Shown: positions 26,844 to 37,498 of the stretch, piece by piece
Layout of the letters: the number at the start of each line of letters is the position of its first letter
Numbering within the stretch: the first letter of the stretch is position 1
NCBI RefSeq assembly: GCF_029210385.1
Contig: NZ_JARGDQ010000002.1
Coordinates: 62,001-126,000 of the forward strand
Origin: Desulfurivibrio dismutans
GTDB lineage: Bacteria > Desulfobacterota > Desulfobulbia > Desulfobulbales > Desulfurivibrionaceae
DNA: 64,000 nt
Reading direction: 5' to 3'
Program-made: the position numbers and the translations under genes
The notes under the pieces: generated by a model
What the model was told of the DNA's origin: nothing
Databases searched by the model: none
The model's input: only the letters and a program-made list of their open reading frames with translations

Positions 26844-27731
26844 TTACAGTAAACCGCATTGCTGCAGCACTTGTTGCAATTTGGTCTTGCCGGCTTCATC
26901 CATGGCATACATGGGCAGCCGAACAAAATCTGATTTAATTTTGCCCATCATGCGCAAAGCGGTTTTGGCCGGTACCGGGTTGGTGTCAAAAAACATTGCC
27001 TGCATCAGCGGAAACAGCCGATAATGGAACTCTCTGGCCTTGGCGTTATCGTTGCTCAAGGCCGCCTCGATCATTGCCGCCATCTCCCCCGGAGCGACAT
27101 TGGAACTCACCGAGATCACCCCGGTGCCACCCACCATGACGGTGGCCATGGAGGTGAAATCATCGCCGCTCATCACAGCAAAACCGTTGGGGCAGAGGCG
27201 GATCACCTCGCTGACCTGCTGCAGGCTGCCGGTGGCCTCCTTGATGCCGACGATGTTGTCGATCTCGGCACAGCGGGCCACGGTGGCCGGCAACATGTTA
27301 ACGGAAGTGCGACCCGGCACGTTGTACATGATGATGGGAATATCCACCGCCTCGGCCAGGGCCTTGAAGTGCCGGTACAGCCCTTCCTGGGAGGGCTTGT
27401 TGTAGTAGGGGGTGATCAACAGAGCGCCGTCGGCCCCAGCCTCCTTGGCGTGCCGGGTCAACTCGATGGACTCGCTGGTGCTGTTGGAACCGGTGCCGGC
27501 CAGCACCGGCACCCGGCCGGCAACGGTCTTGATGGTCAGCTCCACCACCCGGTGATGTTCATCGTGGCTCATGGTGGCCGCCTCACCGGTGGTACCGCAG
27601 GGCACAATGCCGTGGGTGCCGGCGGCGATCTGAAATTCAATCAGGTCGATCAGCCCCTGTTCGTCAAGGCTGCCGTCGGGATTGAACGGCGTGGCGATGG
27701 CCACGAAGGCGCCGCGAAATTTGTTGCTCAT
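26844..27731 (-). CDS. dapA: 4-hydroxy-tetrahydrodipicolinate synthase
   Basis: 295 residues. It has the Schiff-base lysine in IVGIKEATG, the CGTTGEAATMS loop and YNVPGRTSVN with its catalytic Tyr. DapA condenses pyruvate with aspartate semialdehyde, the first committed step to DAP and lysine. ATG 27731 has AGGAGG eight bases upstream. It lies 26 bases after dapF. Confidence 0.95.
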   Translation of the reverse strand: MSNKFRGAFVAIATPFNPDGSLDEQGLIDLIEFQIAAGTHGIVPCGTTGEAATMSHDEHHRVVELTIKTVAGRVPVLAGTGSNSTSESIELTRHAKEAGADGALLITPYYNKPSQEGLYRHFKALAEAVDIPIIMYNVPGRTSVNMLPATVARCAEIDNIVGIKEATGSLQQVSEVIRLCPNGFAVMSGDDFTSMATVMVGGTGVISVSSNVAPGEMAAMIEAALSNDNAKAREFHYRLFPLMQAMFFDTNPVPAKTALRMMGKIKSDFVRLPMYAMDEAGKTKLQQVLQQCGLL

Positions 27732-27757
27732 GGTTTCTCCTCCTAAGGACAATATCG

Positions 27758-28663
27758 TTACAATCTTCGCAAGGCTTCTTGATGGAGTTGGCCGTCGTAA
27801 ATAAAGTCCGCCGGTCCTTCCAGTTTCACTTCGCTGAACTCATCACCATCCCGGCGATAATGGATCACCAACTCTTCCCGGCCGGAGGTGATGATCCGGG
27901 TAGGTGCGGCGGCCAGCCCCAGGGAGCCGGCCACCAGGGCGGCGGCCACCGCGCCGGTACCGCAGGCCAGGGTTTCATCCTCCACCCCCCGCTCATAGGT
28001 TCGCACCCGCAGCAAGCGATCACGGGGCACCACATCTTGCGGCACCCCGTGATCGCTTGCTGCCGTTTGCGCTCCGTGATCGATTAGCGTTTCCCGGCCC
28101 ACGAAGTTGACGTTGGCCCCGGCGGGGGCAAAGTGGGGGTGAAAACGGAAGTGGCGACCCCACTCTTTCACCGGAGCGGCGTCAATATCATCCACCAGCA
28201 GCACGGCATGCGGCACTCCGGTATTGACCAGGTGCACGGTTTGCTCCATGCCGTCGGGGTTGTCCAGCCGCAGATCAAGCTGCAGGTTTTCCGGCGGGGT
28301 CATGGTCAAGCACACGGTGGTACCGGTGACCTCGGCCTCGATGATCCCGGCCAGGGTGGCAAAACGCATGTGAGCCGGGGCGATCCCCTGCGCAAAAGCA
28401 AAGCGGGCCGCGCAACGGGCGCCGTTGCCGCACATCTCGGCCACCGAGCCGTCGGCATTGAAAAACTGCCAGCGGAAATCGGCTTCTTTACTCTCTTCGA
28501 TCAGGATCAGCCCGTCGGCCCCTACGGAAAACTTGCGCTCGCACACCGCCCGGGCAATTTTCTGTGCCTGGGCGGTATCGCTAAAAAGCGACCGCCGATG
28601 GTCCATCAGGATGAAGTCGTTGCCGGCGCCGCTCATCTTGGTGAATGGTATGGGAAATTGCAT
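27758..28663 (-). CDS. dapF: Diaminopimelate epimerase with an in-frame palindrome-encoded insert
   Basis: 301 residues. DapF converts LL-DAP to meso-DAP for peptidoglycan and lysine. Both catalytic cysteines are present (MCGNGARCAARF and DETLACGTGAVA). Relatives run from NVNFV almost directly into LRVRTYERG. Here about 25 extra residues (from GRETLIDHGAQTAASDHG to VVPRD) intervene, encoded by a perfect inverted repeat at 28009-28063. The insert lies before the second catalytic Cys and keeps the frame, so the enzyme is probably still active. Confidence 0.95.
   Translation of the reverse strand: MQFPIPFTKMSGAGNDFILMDHRRSLFSDTAQAQKIARAVCERKFSVGADGLILIEESKEADFRWQFFNADGSVAEMCGNGARCAARFAFAQGIAPAHMRFATLAGIIEAEVTGTTVCLTMTPPENLQLDLRLDNPDGMEQTVHLVNTGVPHAVLLVDDIDAAPVKEWGRHFRFHPHFAPAGANVNFVGRETLIDHGAQTAASDHGVPQDVVPRDRLLRVRTYERGVEDETLACGTGAVAAALVAGSLGLAAAPTRIITSGREELVIHYRRDGDEFSEVKLEGPADFIYDGQLHQEALRRL
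28009..28063. repeat. Palindromic element inserted within dapF
   Basis: Two 19-base arms, GCAGCAAGCGATCACGGGG (28009-28027) and its exact complement (28045-28063), flank a 17-base loop. The loop region CACCACATCTTGCGG differs at one base from CACCGCATCTTGCGG in REP copies A and C, suggesting a related element. It adds residues to DapF without breaking the frame. Confidence 0.75.
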
Positions 28664-28668
28664 AATAA

Positions 28669-29937
28669 TTACGACTCTTTAAGAAACCCCGGAATCTCTT
28701 CCCCCCGGATCAGGTCGGCATAGCTTTCCCGGCGGCGGATGACATGAAACTCGGCGCCGTTGGCCAGCACTTCCGCCACCCGGGGGCGGGAGTTGTAATT
28801 GGAGGCCATGGTAAAACCGTAAGCCCCGGCGCTTTTCACCGCCAGCAGTTCACCGGGACGGGCGGCGGGCACCTCCTGGTCGCGGGCCAGAAAATCGCCG
28901 GTCTCGCAGATGGGCCCCACCACATCGGCGGTCTGGGTCGCGCCATCTCCCTGCACCACCGGCACGATGGCATGATACGCATCATAGAGGCTGGGCCGGA
29001 AAAGATCGTTCATGCCGGCATCCACCACTATGAACTTCTTTTCCCCGCCCTGACCGCTTTTGGTGTAAAGCACTTTGGTCACCATGATCCCGGCGTTGCC
29101 CACTATAACCCGGCCCGGCTCCAGGATCAAGGTGCAGTCCAGCTCACCCAGGGCCTGGCGCACGGCGGCGCCGTATGCAGCGGGCTCGGGCGGCTCTTCC
29201 CGGTCATAGCGAATCCCCAGGCCGCCGCCGATATCGAGATATTTGACAGCAATGCCGTCGGCGGCCAGCCGGGCCAGGAACTTTTTGAGTTTGTCGATGG
29301 TATCGACAAAGGGTGAAACCTTGGTCAACTGCGAGCCGATATGGCAGCTGACCCCGACGATTTCCACCCAGTCCATCTTTTGCGCCCGGCGGTAAACCGC
29401 CGGCGCTTCGGCAATGGGAATGCCGAACTTGTTTTTGGCCAGGCCGGTGGAGATATAGGCATGGGTATGGGGATCCACATCGGGGTTGACCCGAAACGAA
29501 ATCCGGGCCGTCACTTGCAGTTCGGCGGCACAGCGGGCCACCACCGTAAGCTCCTGCTCCGACTCCAGGTTGAACATCAAAATCCCGGCCTCAAGGGCCT
29601 GGCGAATCTCCGCCGCGGTCTTGCCGACCCCGGAATAGACGATCTTACCCGGCTCAATACCGGCGGCCAGGGCCCGGTAGAGTTCACCGCCGGAGACGAT
29701 GTCGGCACCCCCCCCCAGCCCGGCAAAGAGTCGCAGGATGGCGATGTTGGAGCAGGCCTTGACGGCAAAGCAGGTCAGGTGATTCAACCCGGCAAAGGAG
29801 TCGTCCAGGGCCCGGAAGTGGCGCTGCAGAGTGGCGGTGCTGTACAGGTAGAAAGGAGTGCCCACCTGGTCGGCGATCTCCGGCACCGCCACCTCTTCGA
29901 CCCACATGACCCCGTCCCGGTATTGAAAATGATCCAT
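28669..29937 (-). CDS. lysA: Diaminopimelate decarboxylase
   Basis: 422 residues. PLP lysine in CFAVKACSN, glycine loop in DIGGGLGIRY, EPGR in LILEPGRVIVG and the second-subunit Cys in CETGDFLA are all present. LysA converts meso-DAP to lysine and completes the pathway whose other genes follow it. dapF begins 5 bases downstream. Confidence 0.95.
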   Translation of the reverse strand: MDHFQYRDGVMWVEEVAVPEIADQVGTPFYLYSTATLQRHFRALDDSFAGLNHLTCFAVKACSNIAILRLFAGLGGGADIVSGGELYRALAAGIEPGKIVYSGVGKTAAEIRQALEAGILMFNLESEQELTVVARCAAELQVTARISFRVNPDVDPHTHAYISTGLAKNKFGIPIAEAPAVYRRAQKMDWVEIVGVSCHIGSQLTKVSPFVDTIDKLKKFLARLAADGIAVKYLDIGGGLGIRYDREEPPEPAAYGAAVRQALGELDCTLILEPGRVIVGNAGIMVTKVLYTKSGQGGEKKFIVVDAGMNDLFRPSLYDAYHAIVPVVQGDGATQTADVVGPICETGDFLARDQEVPAARPGELLAVKSAGAYGFTMASNYNSRPRVAEVLANGAEFHVIRRRESYADLIRGEEIPGFLKES

Positions 29938-30045
29938 AAAACGCCCTCAACAAGGTTTTAATAATCGTTCAGCAAGGCCCCGGGGCCGACAAAGTCACCG
30001 GCTTTGGCACCGGGGTGAGGGCCATGCGATTTTGACGTTGCCCCG

Positions 30046-31119
30046 TCACGGCCGGTTAAACGGCAGTTCGTTGCCCGCCTCACTGCGGTTGCCCTCGGCA
30101 TCGACGGCAACCAGGCGGTAGTACCAGGTGTCGGCCGCCGCCGGCGGCCGGCGGTCGAGGTAGCTCAAGGCCGGGGCCGATAACCGGCCTATTTCCCGGG
30201 ACTCTTCCTCGCCGGCCAAACGGCGCAGCACAACAAATTCGACGATATTACCATCTTCCGGCATCTCCCAGAGCAGGCGCACCCCCTCCCGCACCGGTAC
30301 CACCGCCTCCAGGGTCGGAACCGGCGGCGGAGTCAGATCCCGGGCGACAACCCGAACCGTTTCCCCCACCGGGCCGGCTATCTGGCTCTCGTCATGGACC
30401 GCCCGGGCCTGCACCCGATAGTAATAGGTCCGACCGCCCACCACCTCACGGTCGATAAAATCAGGGTCATCGGCCTGGGCCAGAACCCGAAAATCCTCCC
30501 CATCATCGGAGCGGTAAATCCGGTAGCGCAGCTCGGCTGGCACTTCGGCCAACACAGGGATTTCCCGCGGCGGCTGCCACCGCAGCCCAACCAGCCGGTC
30601 GCCGGCCTCGGCGGTCAATCCACCGGGGGCGCCGGGCGGTGTCAGCCAGGTAAAAGCAATCCGGTTGGACGGCGCACTGGCCAGCAGCCAGCCGGCCCGG
30701 CTCCGCACCTGATAAAGATAACGGTGGCCCGGCAGCAGTTGAGTTTCGCGGTAAACCAGGCGTTCACCGGCGGCTATTTCATTGCGCACTGTCAGCGGCC
30801 GGCCAAACGGGGGCGGCTCCTCTGCCCGGTACTCTGCTTCCGGCACCACCGCTCGGTAGAGCTGAAATTTTTTAACCCGGTAGGGCAAGCGTTCACCCTG
30901 TAACGTCCGACGGGGTACGGTCCAGGAAAGCTTGATGCCGCGTTCATCAAGAACAAAATCCAGGTCGGCGATGGGGGCCGGCAGAATCTCCTCCGGCGGC
31001 CGCGGATCGGTTTTTTTACCGCAACCGGCGGCAAAAAGCAGCAGCGCCATTACCCCAAACACCAGGCAAAACCGGCGAAAACCGGAGGCTGCCCCCGGTT
31101 TTTTGATCAACTCCCCCAT
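30046..31119 (-). CDS. Fibronectin type III domain lipoprotein
   Basis: 357 residues with a lipoprotein signal ending LLLFAAGC, so it is a predicted membrane-anchored lipoprotein. Three FN3-like beta domains follow, each with the WxxP...YRIYRS...YYYRV pattern (about residues 45-150, 150-250, 255-350). ATG 31119 is chosen to give the signal peptide. Homologues with the GCGKKTDP start are found in the argH-lysA interval of related bacteria as far as I recall, but the function is unknown. Confidence 0.8.
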   Translation of the reverse strand: MGELIKKPGAASGFRRFCLVFGVMALLLFAAGCGKKTDPRPPEEILPAPIADLDFVLDERGIKLSWTVPRRTLQGERLPYRVKKFQLYRAVVPEAEYRAEEPPPFGRPLTVRNEIAAGERLVYRETQLLPGHRYLYQVRSRAGWLLASAPSNRIAFTWLTPPGAPGGLTAEAGDRLVGLRWQPPREIPVLAEVPAELRYRIYRSDDGEDFRVLAQADDPDFIDREVVGGRTYYYRVQARAVHDESQIAGPVGETVRVVARDLTPPPVPTLEAVVPVREGVRLLWEMPEDGNIVEFVVLRRLAGEEESREIGRLSAPALSYLDRRPPAAADTWYYRLVAVDAEGNRSEAGNELPFNRP

Positions 31120-31147
31120 GATAACGCCACCCACTATTTCAACGCCA

Positions 31148-32548
31148 TTACCCGACAGACAGCTCCGCCTCGGCCCGGGCGATGGCCTCTGCCACCCGGG
31201 CTCCACCGGTGCCGCCCACGGAGTTGCGGCTGTTGACCGAGCCCTCCACCGACAGCACGGCAAAGACATCCTCTTCGATGCACTCGGCAAAGCGCCGCAG
31301 CTCGGTCAGGCTCAACTCGGCGATATCACGGCCCTGCTCCAAGGAATAGGCCACGGCCCGGCCGACGATGGCGTGGGCCTGGCGGAAGGGCACCTGCTTG
31401 CGCACCAGGTAATCGGCCAGGTCGGTGGCGGTCATGCAGCCCCGGCGCAGGGCCGCCGCCAGGTTTTCTTCCTTGAAGCGCAGCCCGGCCATCAGTTCGG
31501 CGGCCAAGGCCAGGGAGGCGGAGACGGTGTCCACGGTGTCGAAGATCGGCTCCTTGTCTTCCTGGAGATCGCGGTTGTAGGCCAGCGGCAGGCCCTTGAG
31601 CAGGGTCAGCAGGGCCATCAGGTGGCCCACCACCCGGCCGGACTTGCCGCGGATCAACTCCGGCACGTCGGGGTTTTTCTTCTGGGGCATGATGGAACTG
31701 CCGGTGCAGAAGGCGTCGGGCAGCTCGACAAAGGCGAACTCTTCGCTGGTCCAGAGCACCAGCTCCTCGGCCAGGCGGCTTAAATGGACCTGGATCAGGG
31801 CGGCGGCGGCGGCAAACTCGATGACGAAATCCCGGTCGGCCACGGTGTCCAGGCTGTTGGCCGAGACTTCGGGGAAATCCAGCAACCCGGCGACATACTC
31901 ACGATCGATGGGCAGGCCGGTGCCGGCCAGGGCCGCCGCCCCCAGGGGCAGAACGTTGATCCGCCGGCGGCAGTCGGCCAGGCGTTGACGGTCGCGCTTG
32001 CACATCTCGTAGTAGGCCAGCAGGTGGTGGGCCGCCAGCACCGGCTGGGCCCGTTGCAGGTGGGTGTAACCCGGCATCACGGTCTGCCGGTAGCGACGGG
32101 CCTGGGTCACCAGGGAGCGCTGCAGCTCGGCCAGCAGACCATCCAGGCGGTCGCACTCCTCCCGCAGGTAGAGGCGGAAATCCAGGTTCACCTGGTCGTT
32201 GCGGCTGCGGGCGGTATGCAGCTTTTCCCCGGCGGGACCGATCTTTTCGGCCAGGGTCTTTTCGATATTCATGTGAATATCTTCCAACTCCGGCCGAAAG
32301 ACAAACTCGCCCCGCTCGATCTCGCCTTCTATTTCATCCAGCCCACCCAGGATCAACCGGCACTCCTCGTCGCTGATCAGCCCCTGGCGAGCCAGCATGC
32401 GGGCATGGGCCCGGCTGCCGGCGATATCGTGGCGGTAGAGCCGGCAGTCGAAATGAACCGAACAGGTAAAGGCCTCCACCGAGGCCGCGGTCTTTTCCGC
32501 AAAACGCCCGCCCCACATCTTCATATCGCCGGTTTGCTGCTGCTTCAA
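31148..32548 (-). CDS. argH: Argininosuccinate lyase
   Basis: 466 residues. The fumarase/ASL signature GSSIMPQKKNP contains the catalytic Ser, and HTARSRNDQV and GYTHLQRAQP are the other active-site regions. ArgH splits argininosuccinate into arginine and fumarate, the last step of arginine synthesis. MKMWGGRFAEKT at 32524 is the usual family N-terminus and may be the true start, eight residues inside. Confidence 0.95.
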   Translation of the reverse strand: MKQQQTGDMKMWGGRFAEKTAASVEAFTCSVHFDCRLYRHDIAGSRAHARMLARQGLISDEECRLILGGLDEIEGEIERGEFVFRPELEDIHMNIEKTLAEKIGPAGEKLHTARSRNDQVNLDFRLYLREECDRLDGLLAELQRSLVTQARRYRQTVMPGYTHLQRAQPVLAAHHLLAYYEMCKRDRQRLADCRRRINVLPLGAAALAGTGLPIDREYVAGLLDFPEVSANSLDTVADRDFVIEFAAAAALIQVHLSRLAEELVLWTSEEFAFVELPDAFCTGSSIMPQKKNPDVPELIRGKSGRVVGHLMALLTLLKGLPLAYNRDLQEDKEPIFDTVDTVSASLALAAELMAGLRFKEENLAAALRRGCMTATDLADYLVRKQVPFRQAHAIVGRAVAYSLEQGRDIAELSLTELRRFAECIEEDVFAVLSVEGSVNSRNSVGGTGGARVAEAIARAEAELSVG

Positions 32549-32603
32549 TGTATATGATCCTCAAAAGTATAACGAAACAAGGCCAATTGTTTAGGCAACC
32601 AAG

Positions 32604-32699
32604 GTAAACGCTGAGCAGTGCCGCAGGTTGCGGCAAGCGGACCGGCGCCGCGTACACCAGTACGCAAGCCGGGCCGATCGCCGCAAGATGCGGTGCTGC

Positions 32700-32710
<11 letters not shown>
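32604..32710. repeat. REP-like palindromic element, copy C
   Basis: Outer arms GTAAACGCTGAGCAG and CTGCTTAGCGTTTAC (one mismatch) at 32604-32618 and 32696-32710. Inner parts CCGCAGGTTGCGGCAAGC and GATCGCCGCAAGATGCGGTG match copy A in reverse. The argG stop codon (32700-32702) lies within the right arm, so the last argG codons belong to the element. It fills most of the 151-base argG-argH gap. Confidence 0.75.
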
Positions 32711-33902
<1,192 letters not shown>

Positions 33903-33904
33903 TA

Positions 33905-34822
33905 TTATTTCCTTGCGATAAAATCGGCCAGGATGGCCGCGTGGATGTGCATCTTGTTTTCCGCCTGGTCCCAGACCACCGATTGCGGCCCTTCCAGCAC
34001 CGCCTCGCTGATTTCCTCGTCGCGATGGGCCGGCAGGCAATGCAGCACGATGGCCTGCGGGTCGGCCTGGGCCAGCAGCCGGCTGTTGATCTGGTAGGGG
34101 CGGAAGACCTGGAGCCGGTGAAGCTGTTCGTCTTCCTGGCCCATGCTGGCCCAGACGTCGGTGTTGATCACGTCGGCCTCGGCCACCGCCTCGGCGGGAT
34201 CCCGCACCAGGTTGATGGGGCGGGCGGCGTCCACCCGGGCGGCCTTGAGGATCTCCATGTCGGGGTCATAATCTTCGGGGCAGGCCAGGGTCAGGGCAAA
34301 GCCCAGGCGGGCGGCGGCCTGGATCCAGGAGTTGGCCATGTTGTTGCCGTCTCCCACCCAGGCGACTTTCAGCTTGTCAAGCTTGCCCTTGTGTTCGATC
34401 ACCGTCATCAGGTCGCTCAAGACCTGGCAGGGATGATGCAGGTCGGTAAGGGCGTTGATCACCGGCACATCGGAATAGCGGGCCAGTTCCTCGACGATCT
34501 GCTGGCCGAAGGTGCGCACCACCAGGCCGTCGACGTAGCGGGCCATGACCCGGGCCATGTCCTTCAGGGGCTCGTTACGAGCCAACTGGGTGTCGCGGGA
34601 GGAGAGGTAGATGACCTGGCCGCCCAGTCCGTACATGGCGGCCTCGAAGGAGACCCGGGTGCGGGTGGATGGTTTTTCGAAGACCAGGGCGATGGTGCGC
34701 CCTTCCAGGTCCCGGTGACGGATCCCTTCCCGGCGCTCACTTTTCAGGACCAGGGCCCGGTCGATCAGGGCGACCAGCTCGGCGCCGCTGAAATCCGCCA
34801 GGCTGAGCAGATGTCGTGCCAT
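33905..34822 (-). CDS. argF: Ornithine carbamoyltransferase
   Basis: 305 residues. Carbamoyl-phosphate site [15 protein letters not shown] in [11 protein letters not shown] and ornithine site LHCLPAHR are complete. ArgF makes citrulline from ornithine. ATG 34822 is the family start. The open frame extends 37 codons further, but these are encoded by the 160-base intergenic repeat and give a peptide nearly identical to the false extension of fbpB. Confidence 0.95.
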   Translation of the reverse strand: MARHLLSLADFSGAELVALIDRALVLKSERREGIRHRDLEGRTIALVFEKPSTRTRVSFEAAMYGLGGQVIYLSSRDTQLARNEPLKDMARVMARYVDGLVVRTFGQQIVEELARYSDVPVINALTDLHHPCQVLSDLMTVIEHKGKLDKLKVAWVGDGNNMANSWIQAAARLGFALTLACPEDYDPDMEILKAARVDAARPINLVRDPAEAVAEADVINTDVWASMGQEDEQLHRLQVFRPYQINSRLLAQADPQAIVLHCLPAHRDEEISEAVLEGPQSVVWDQAENKMHIHAAILADFIARK

Positions 34823-34871
34823 GTTTGTTCCGTTGTTTTCGTTATTTAACGTTACCAAAGACATTAAGGTC

Positions 34872-35029
34872 ATTGGTTGTGGCCAGGGGGTGGGGGCCGC
34901 GTAAACCGGTAGCGGCTCATTCTCGGCGGGCATCCATGCCCGCCTCCGAGGCGGCGGCGGCCTCCTGCGCGTCCATGCGCCCGGCCGCCGCCAAACCCGC
35001 CGCTACCGGTTTCCGCGGCCCCCGTCCAG
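34872..35029. repeat. 160-base intergenic repeat, copy 2
   Basis: Near-identical to 21548-21707, same orientation, again just upstream of a minus-strand gene (argF here, fbpB there). It keeps the facing AACCGGTAGCGG / CCGCTACCGGTT arms and the small GGCGGGCATCCATGCCCGCC palindrome. It takes up about half of the 346-base argF-argD gap; the rest shows only a short CCTTTGTAAAGG hairpin (about 35140). Confidence 0.85.
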
Positions 35030-35168
35030 TGTTCACGCGGCTTGCTTTTCGCTCTGAGACACCCTGCAACCGGTGGCACTGCCCCGGCCAGCCTTGAAAA
35101 AGGACGAACCTAGACACTTACAAAATATCAACCACCTTTGTAAAGGTCTTTTTCTTGCCCCGCCGTCC

Positions 35169-36359
35169 TTAACGGATCGCGTCCGCCACCAGTTCCAGGG
35201 CCCGGTCGATTTCCGCCCGGCTGACCACCAGCGGCGGGATAAAGCGCAGGGCGGTGTTGCCGGCAAAATTGAGCAGCAACCCCTGTTCAAAGAGCTTTTG
35301 CACCATCGCCGGGCCTTGGTCGCGAAATTCTTCCCGCAGCACCAGGCCCTGGATCAGCCCCATGCCGCGTACTTCCTGCAGGCGGTCGGGGTAACGCCGC
35401 ACCAGCTCGTTCAGTCCGGCGGCCAGGTAAGCGCCTTTTTCCCTTACTGCGGCCAGGAAATCCGGGGCCAGCATGGTGTCCAGCACCGCCAGGGCGGCGG
35501 CGGCGGCCACCGGGTTGCCGCCGAAGGTGGAGGCGTGGGTGCCCGGGGTGAAGGCCGCCGCCACGTCTTCCTTGGCCAGCATGGCTCCCATGGGCAGGCC
35601 GTTGGCCAGGCCCTTGGCCAGGGTGATGATATCCGGGACCACCCCCAGCTGCTCGTAAGCCAACAGGCTGCCGGTACGGCCCATTCCCACCTGGACCTCG
35701 TCGAAGATCAACAGCAAACCGTGGCGGTCGCAAAGCTCGCGGATGCCGCGCAGGTACTCCGGCGCCAGGGGACGCACCCCGCCTTCCCCCTGCAACGGTT
35801 CACAGAGCACGGCACAGGTCCGCGGCCCCACCAGCCGCTCCAGGCCTTCAAGATCCCCAAAGGGGGCGTGGAGAAAACCGGCCGGCAGGGGCTCAAACCC
35901 CTCATGGAACTTGCTTTGGCCGGTGGCGGCCACGGTGGCCAGAGTCCGGCCGTGGAAAGAACCGGTAAGCGAAATGATTTCGTATTTACCCTCACCGCTT
36001 GCCTTGCGGGCCAGTTTGAGGGCCGCCTCGTTGGCCTCGGCCCCGGAGTTGCAGAAAAAGACCCGGTCGGCAAAACTGTGCGCACAGAGCTTTTCCGCCA
36101 GCTTGATCTGCGGCACGGTATGGTAAAGGTTTGAAACATGGACCAGCTTTTCCACCTGCTCCCGTACGGCGGCCGATACCGCCGGATGGCAGTGCCCCAG
36201 GTTGCAGACCGCGATCCCGGCCACGAAATCCAAATACTCCCGGCCGTCGGCATCATGCAGGGTACAGCCGCTACCCCGCACCATGGTCACCGGCAACCGC
36301 CCGTAGGTGTTCATCAAAACTCCGTTCCCCCGCTGGTTCCACTGCTCGTTGGCGCTCAT
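35169..36359 (-). CDS. argD: Acetylornithine aminotransferase
   Basis: 396 residues, class III PLP aminotransferase. [38 protein letters not shown] and the PLP lysine in [11 protein letters not shown] are all present. ArgD converts N-acetylglutamate semialdehyde to N-acetylornithine and may also serve in DAP synthesis (DapC). Its ATG overlaps the argB stop, so translation is coupled. Confidence 0.94.
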   Translation of the reverse strand: MSANEQWNQRGNGVLMNTYGRLPVTMVRGSGCTLHDADGREYLDFVAGIAVCNLGHCHPAVSAAVREQVEKLVHVSNLYHTVPQIKLAEKLCAHSFADRVFFCNSGAEANEAALKLARKASGEGKYEIISLTGSFHGRTLATVAATGQSKFHEGFEPLPAGFLHAPFGDLEGLERLVGPRTCAVLCEPLQGEGGVRPLAPEYLRGIRELCDRHGLLLIFDEVQVGMGRTGSLLAYEQLGVVPDIITLAKGLANGLPMGAMLAKEDVAAAFTPGTHASTFGGNPVAAAAALAVLDTMLAPDFLAAVREKGAYLAAGLNELVRRYPDRLQEVRGMGLIQGLVLREEFRDQGPAMVQKLFEQGLLLNFAGNTALRFIPPLVVSRAEIDRALELVADAIR

Positions 36360-37237
36360 TTTACTATCTCCGTTCCCACCCCGCTCTGGGTAAACATCTC
36401 CAGCAGAATGGCATGTTCCTTACGACCGTCAATAATATGGGCCTTGCCCACCCCGCCGGCCACCGCCTCCCGGCAGCAGCGGACCTTGGGGATCATGCCG
36501 CCGCCCACCACCCCGTCGGCGATGAATTTTTCCACCTGGCCGGAGGCGATGGAGGAAATCAGCCCGCCCTCTTTATCCAGCACCCCGGCCACGTCGGTGA
36601 GCAGGATCAGCTTGGCGGCCTTGAGTTTGGCCGCCACCGCCCCGGCCACCAGGTCGGCGTTGATATTGTAGGCCCGGCCGTCATCGCCCACTCCCACCGG
36701 CGCGATCACCGGGATAAAGCCTCGGGCGTCCAGGGTTTCCAGTACAGCGGCATCAACCCCCACCACCCGACCCACCCGGCCGAGATCAATCAGCTCCGGC
36801 GGCGCGTTTTCCACCTGCTCCTTCATGATCTGCATCTTCTCGGCCCGGATCAGGTCGCCGTCGCGGCCGGAGAGGCCCACGGCCCGGCCGCCGTGGTAGT
36901 TGATCAAACTGACGATCTCCTTGTTGACCTTGCCCACCAGCACCATTTCCACCACGTCCATGGTTTCATGGTCGGTGACCCGCATCCCCTGCACGTAGCT
37001 GGGGGTGATCTGCATCTTGTCGAGAAAGAGGTTGATCTGCGGGCCGCCGCCGTGCACCACCACCGGGTTGATGCCGACATATTTCATCAGGATGATATCG
37101 AGGGCGAAATTTTTCTTCAGTTCCTCGTCCACCATGGCATGGCCGCCGTACTTGATGACCACCGTGGCGTTGGCGAATTCCCGCAGGTAGGGCAGGGCCT
37201 CGATGAGGGTTTTAGCTTTGTCCAGGCTGTTGTTCAT
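36356..37237 (-). CDS. argB: Acetylglutamate kinase
   Basis: 293 residues. [12 protein letters not shown] and [12 protein letters not shown] form the phosphate and substrate loops, and [20 protein letters not shown] binds ATP. ArgB phosphorylates N-acetylglutamate and is usually the arginine-feedback control point. It is the first gene of the minus-strand array that runs through arg, lys/dap, folK and on to rsmG. Confidence 0.95.
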   Translation of the reverse strand: MNNSLDKAKTLIEALPYLREFANATVVIKYGGHAMVDEELKKNFALDIILMKYVGINPVVVHGGGPQINLFLDKMQITPSYVQGMRVTDHETMDVVEMVLVGKVNKEIVSLINYHGGRAVGLSGRDGDLIRAEKMQIMKEQVENAPPELIDLGRVGRVVGVDAAVLETLDARGFIPVIAPVGVGDDGRAYNINADLVAGAVAAKLKAAKLILLTDVAGVLDKEGGLISSIASGQVEKFIADGVVGGGMIPKVRCCREAVAGGVGKAHIIDGRKEHAILLEMFTQSGVGTEIVK

Positions 37238-37271
37238 GTTATCTCTTGCCTTATATATTAGTTAAGGACGC

Positions 37272-37288
37272 TTGGCACGTTTTGTGCT
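37272..37288 (+). promoter_or_regulatory. Candidate sigma-54 promoter upstream of lptA-lptB-rpoN
   Basis: TTGGCACGTTTTGTGCT has the -24 GG (37274-37275) and -12 GC (37286-37287) exactly 10 bases apart, as sigma-54 requires; the only departure from the TTGC box is G for the first T. It points right, towards lptA. The start of transcription would be near 37299, about 140 bases before a terminator-like hairpin. Confidence 0.5.
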
Positions 37289-37437
37289 ATCCTGAAAAAT
37301 CTGTGTTACGATGAATCTGAAACGGGCGAAACAATCCCTATACCGGTCCGGAAATGAATTCTATAAAGTAATGGTTTCACCAGCCAGGACGCAAGCAGAA
37401 AGCGGCACTGGTTCTGGTTATTGTGCGTAAGGGGAGC

Positions 37438-37462
37438 AAAAAGTCCATGGACGGACTTTTTT
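37438..37462 (+). terminator. Terminator-like hairpin before lptA
   Basis: AAAAAGTCC (37438-37446), loop ATGGAC, GGACTTTTTT (37453-37462): a stem with a T-run on the plus strand. No gene lies between the sigma-54-like promoter at 37272 and this hairpin, so it would end a transcript of about 160 bases or act as an attenuator for lptA. Confidence 0.6.
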
Positions 37463-37498
37463 GCGGATTCATCCTATTTAGGTTACGAATTAACAAAT

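Noticed and set aside
37299-37437. SRP RNA, c-di-GMP riboswitch or fluoride riboswitch
   Set aside because: Short stretches such as CCAGGACGCAAGC look like riboswitch fragments, but the conserved cores of these classes are not present in the right order.
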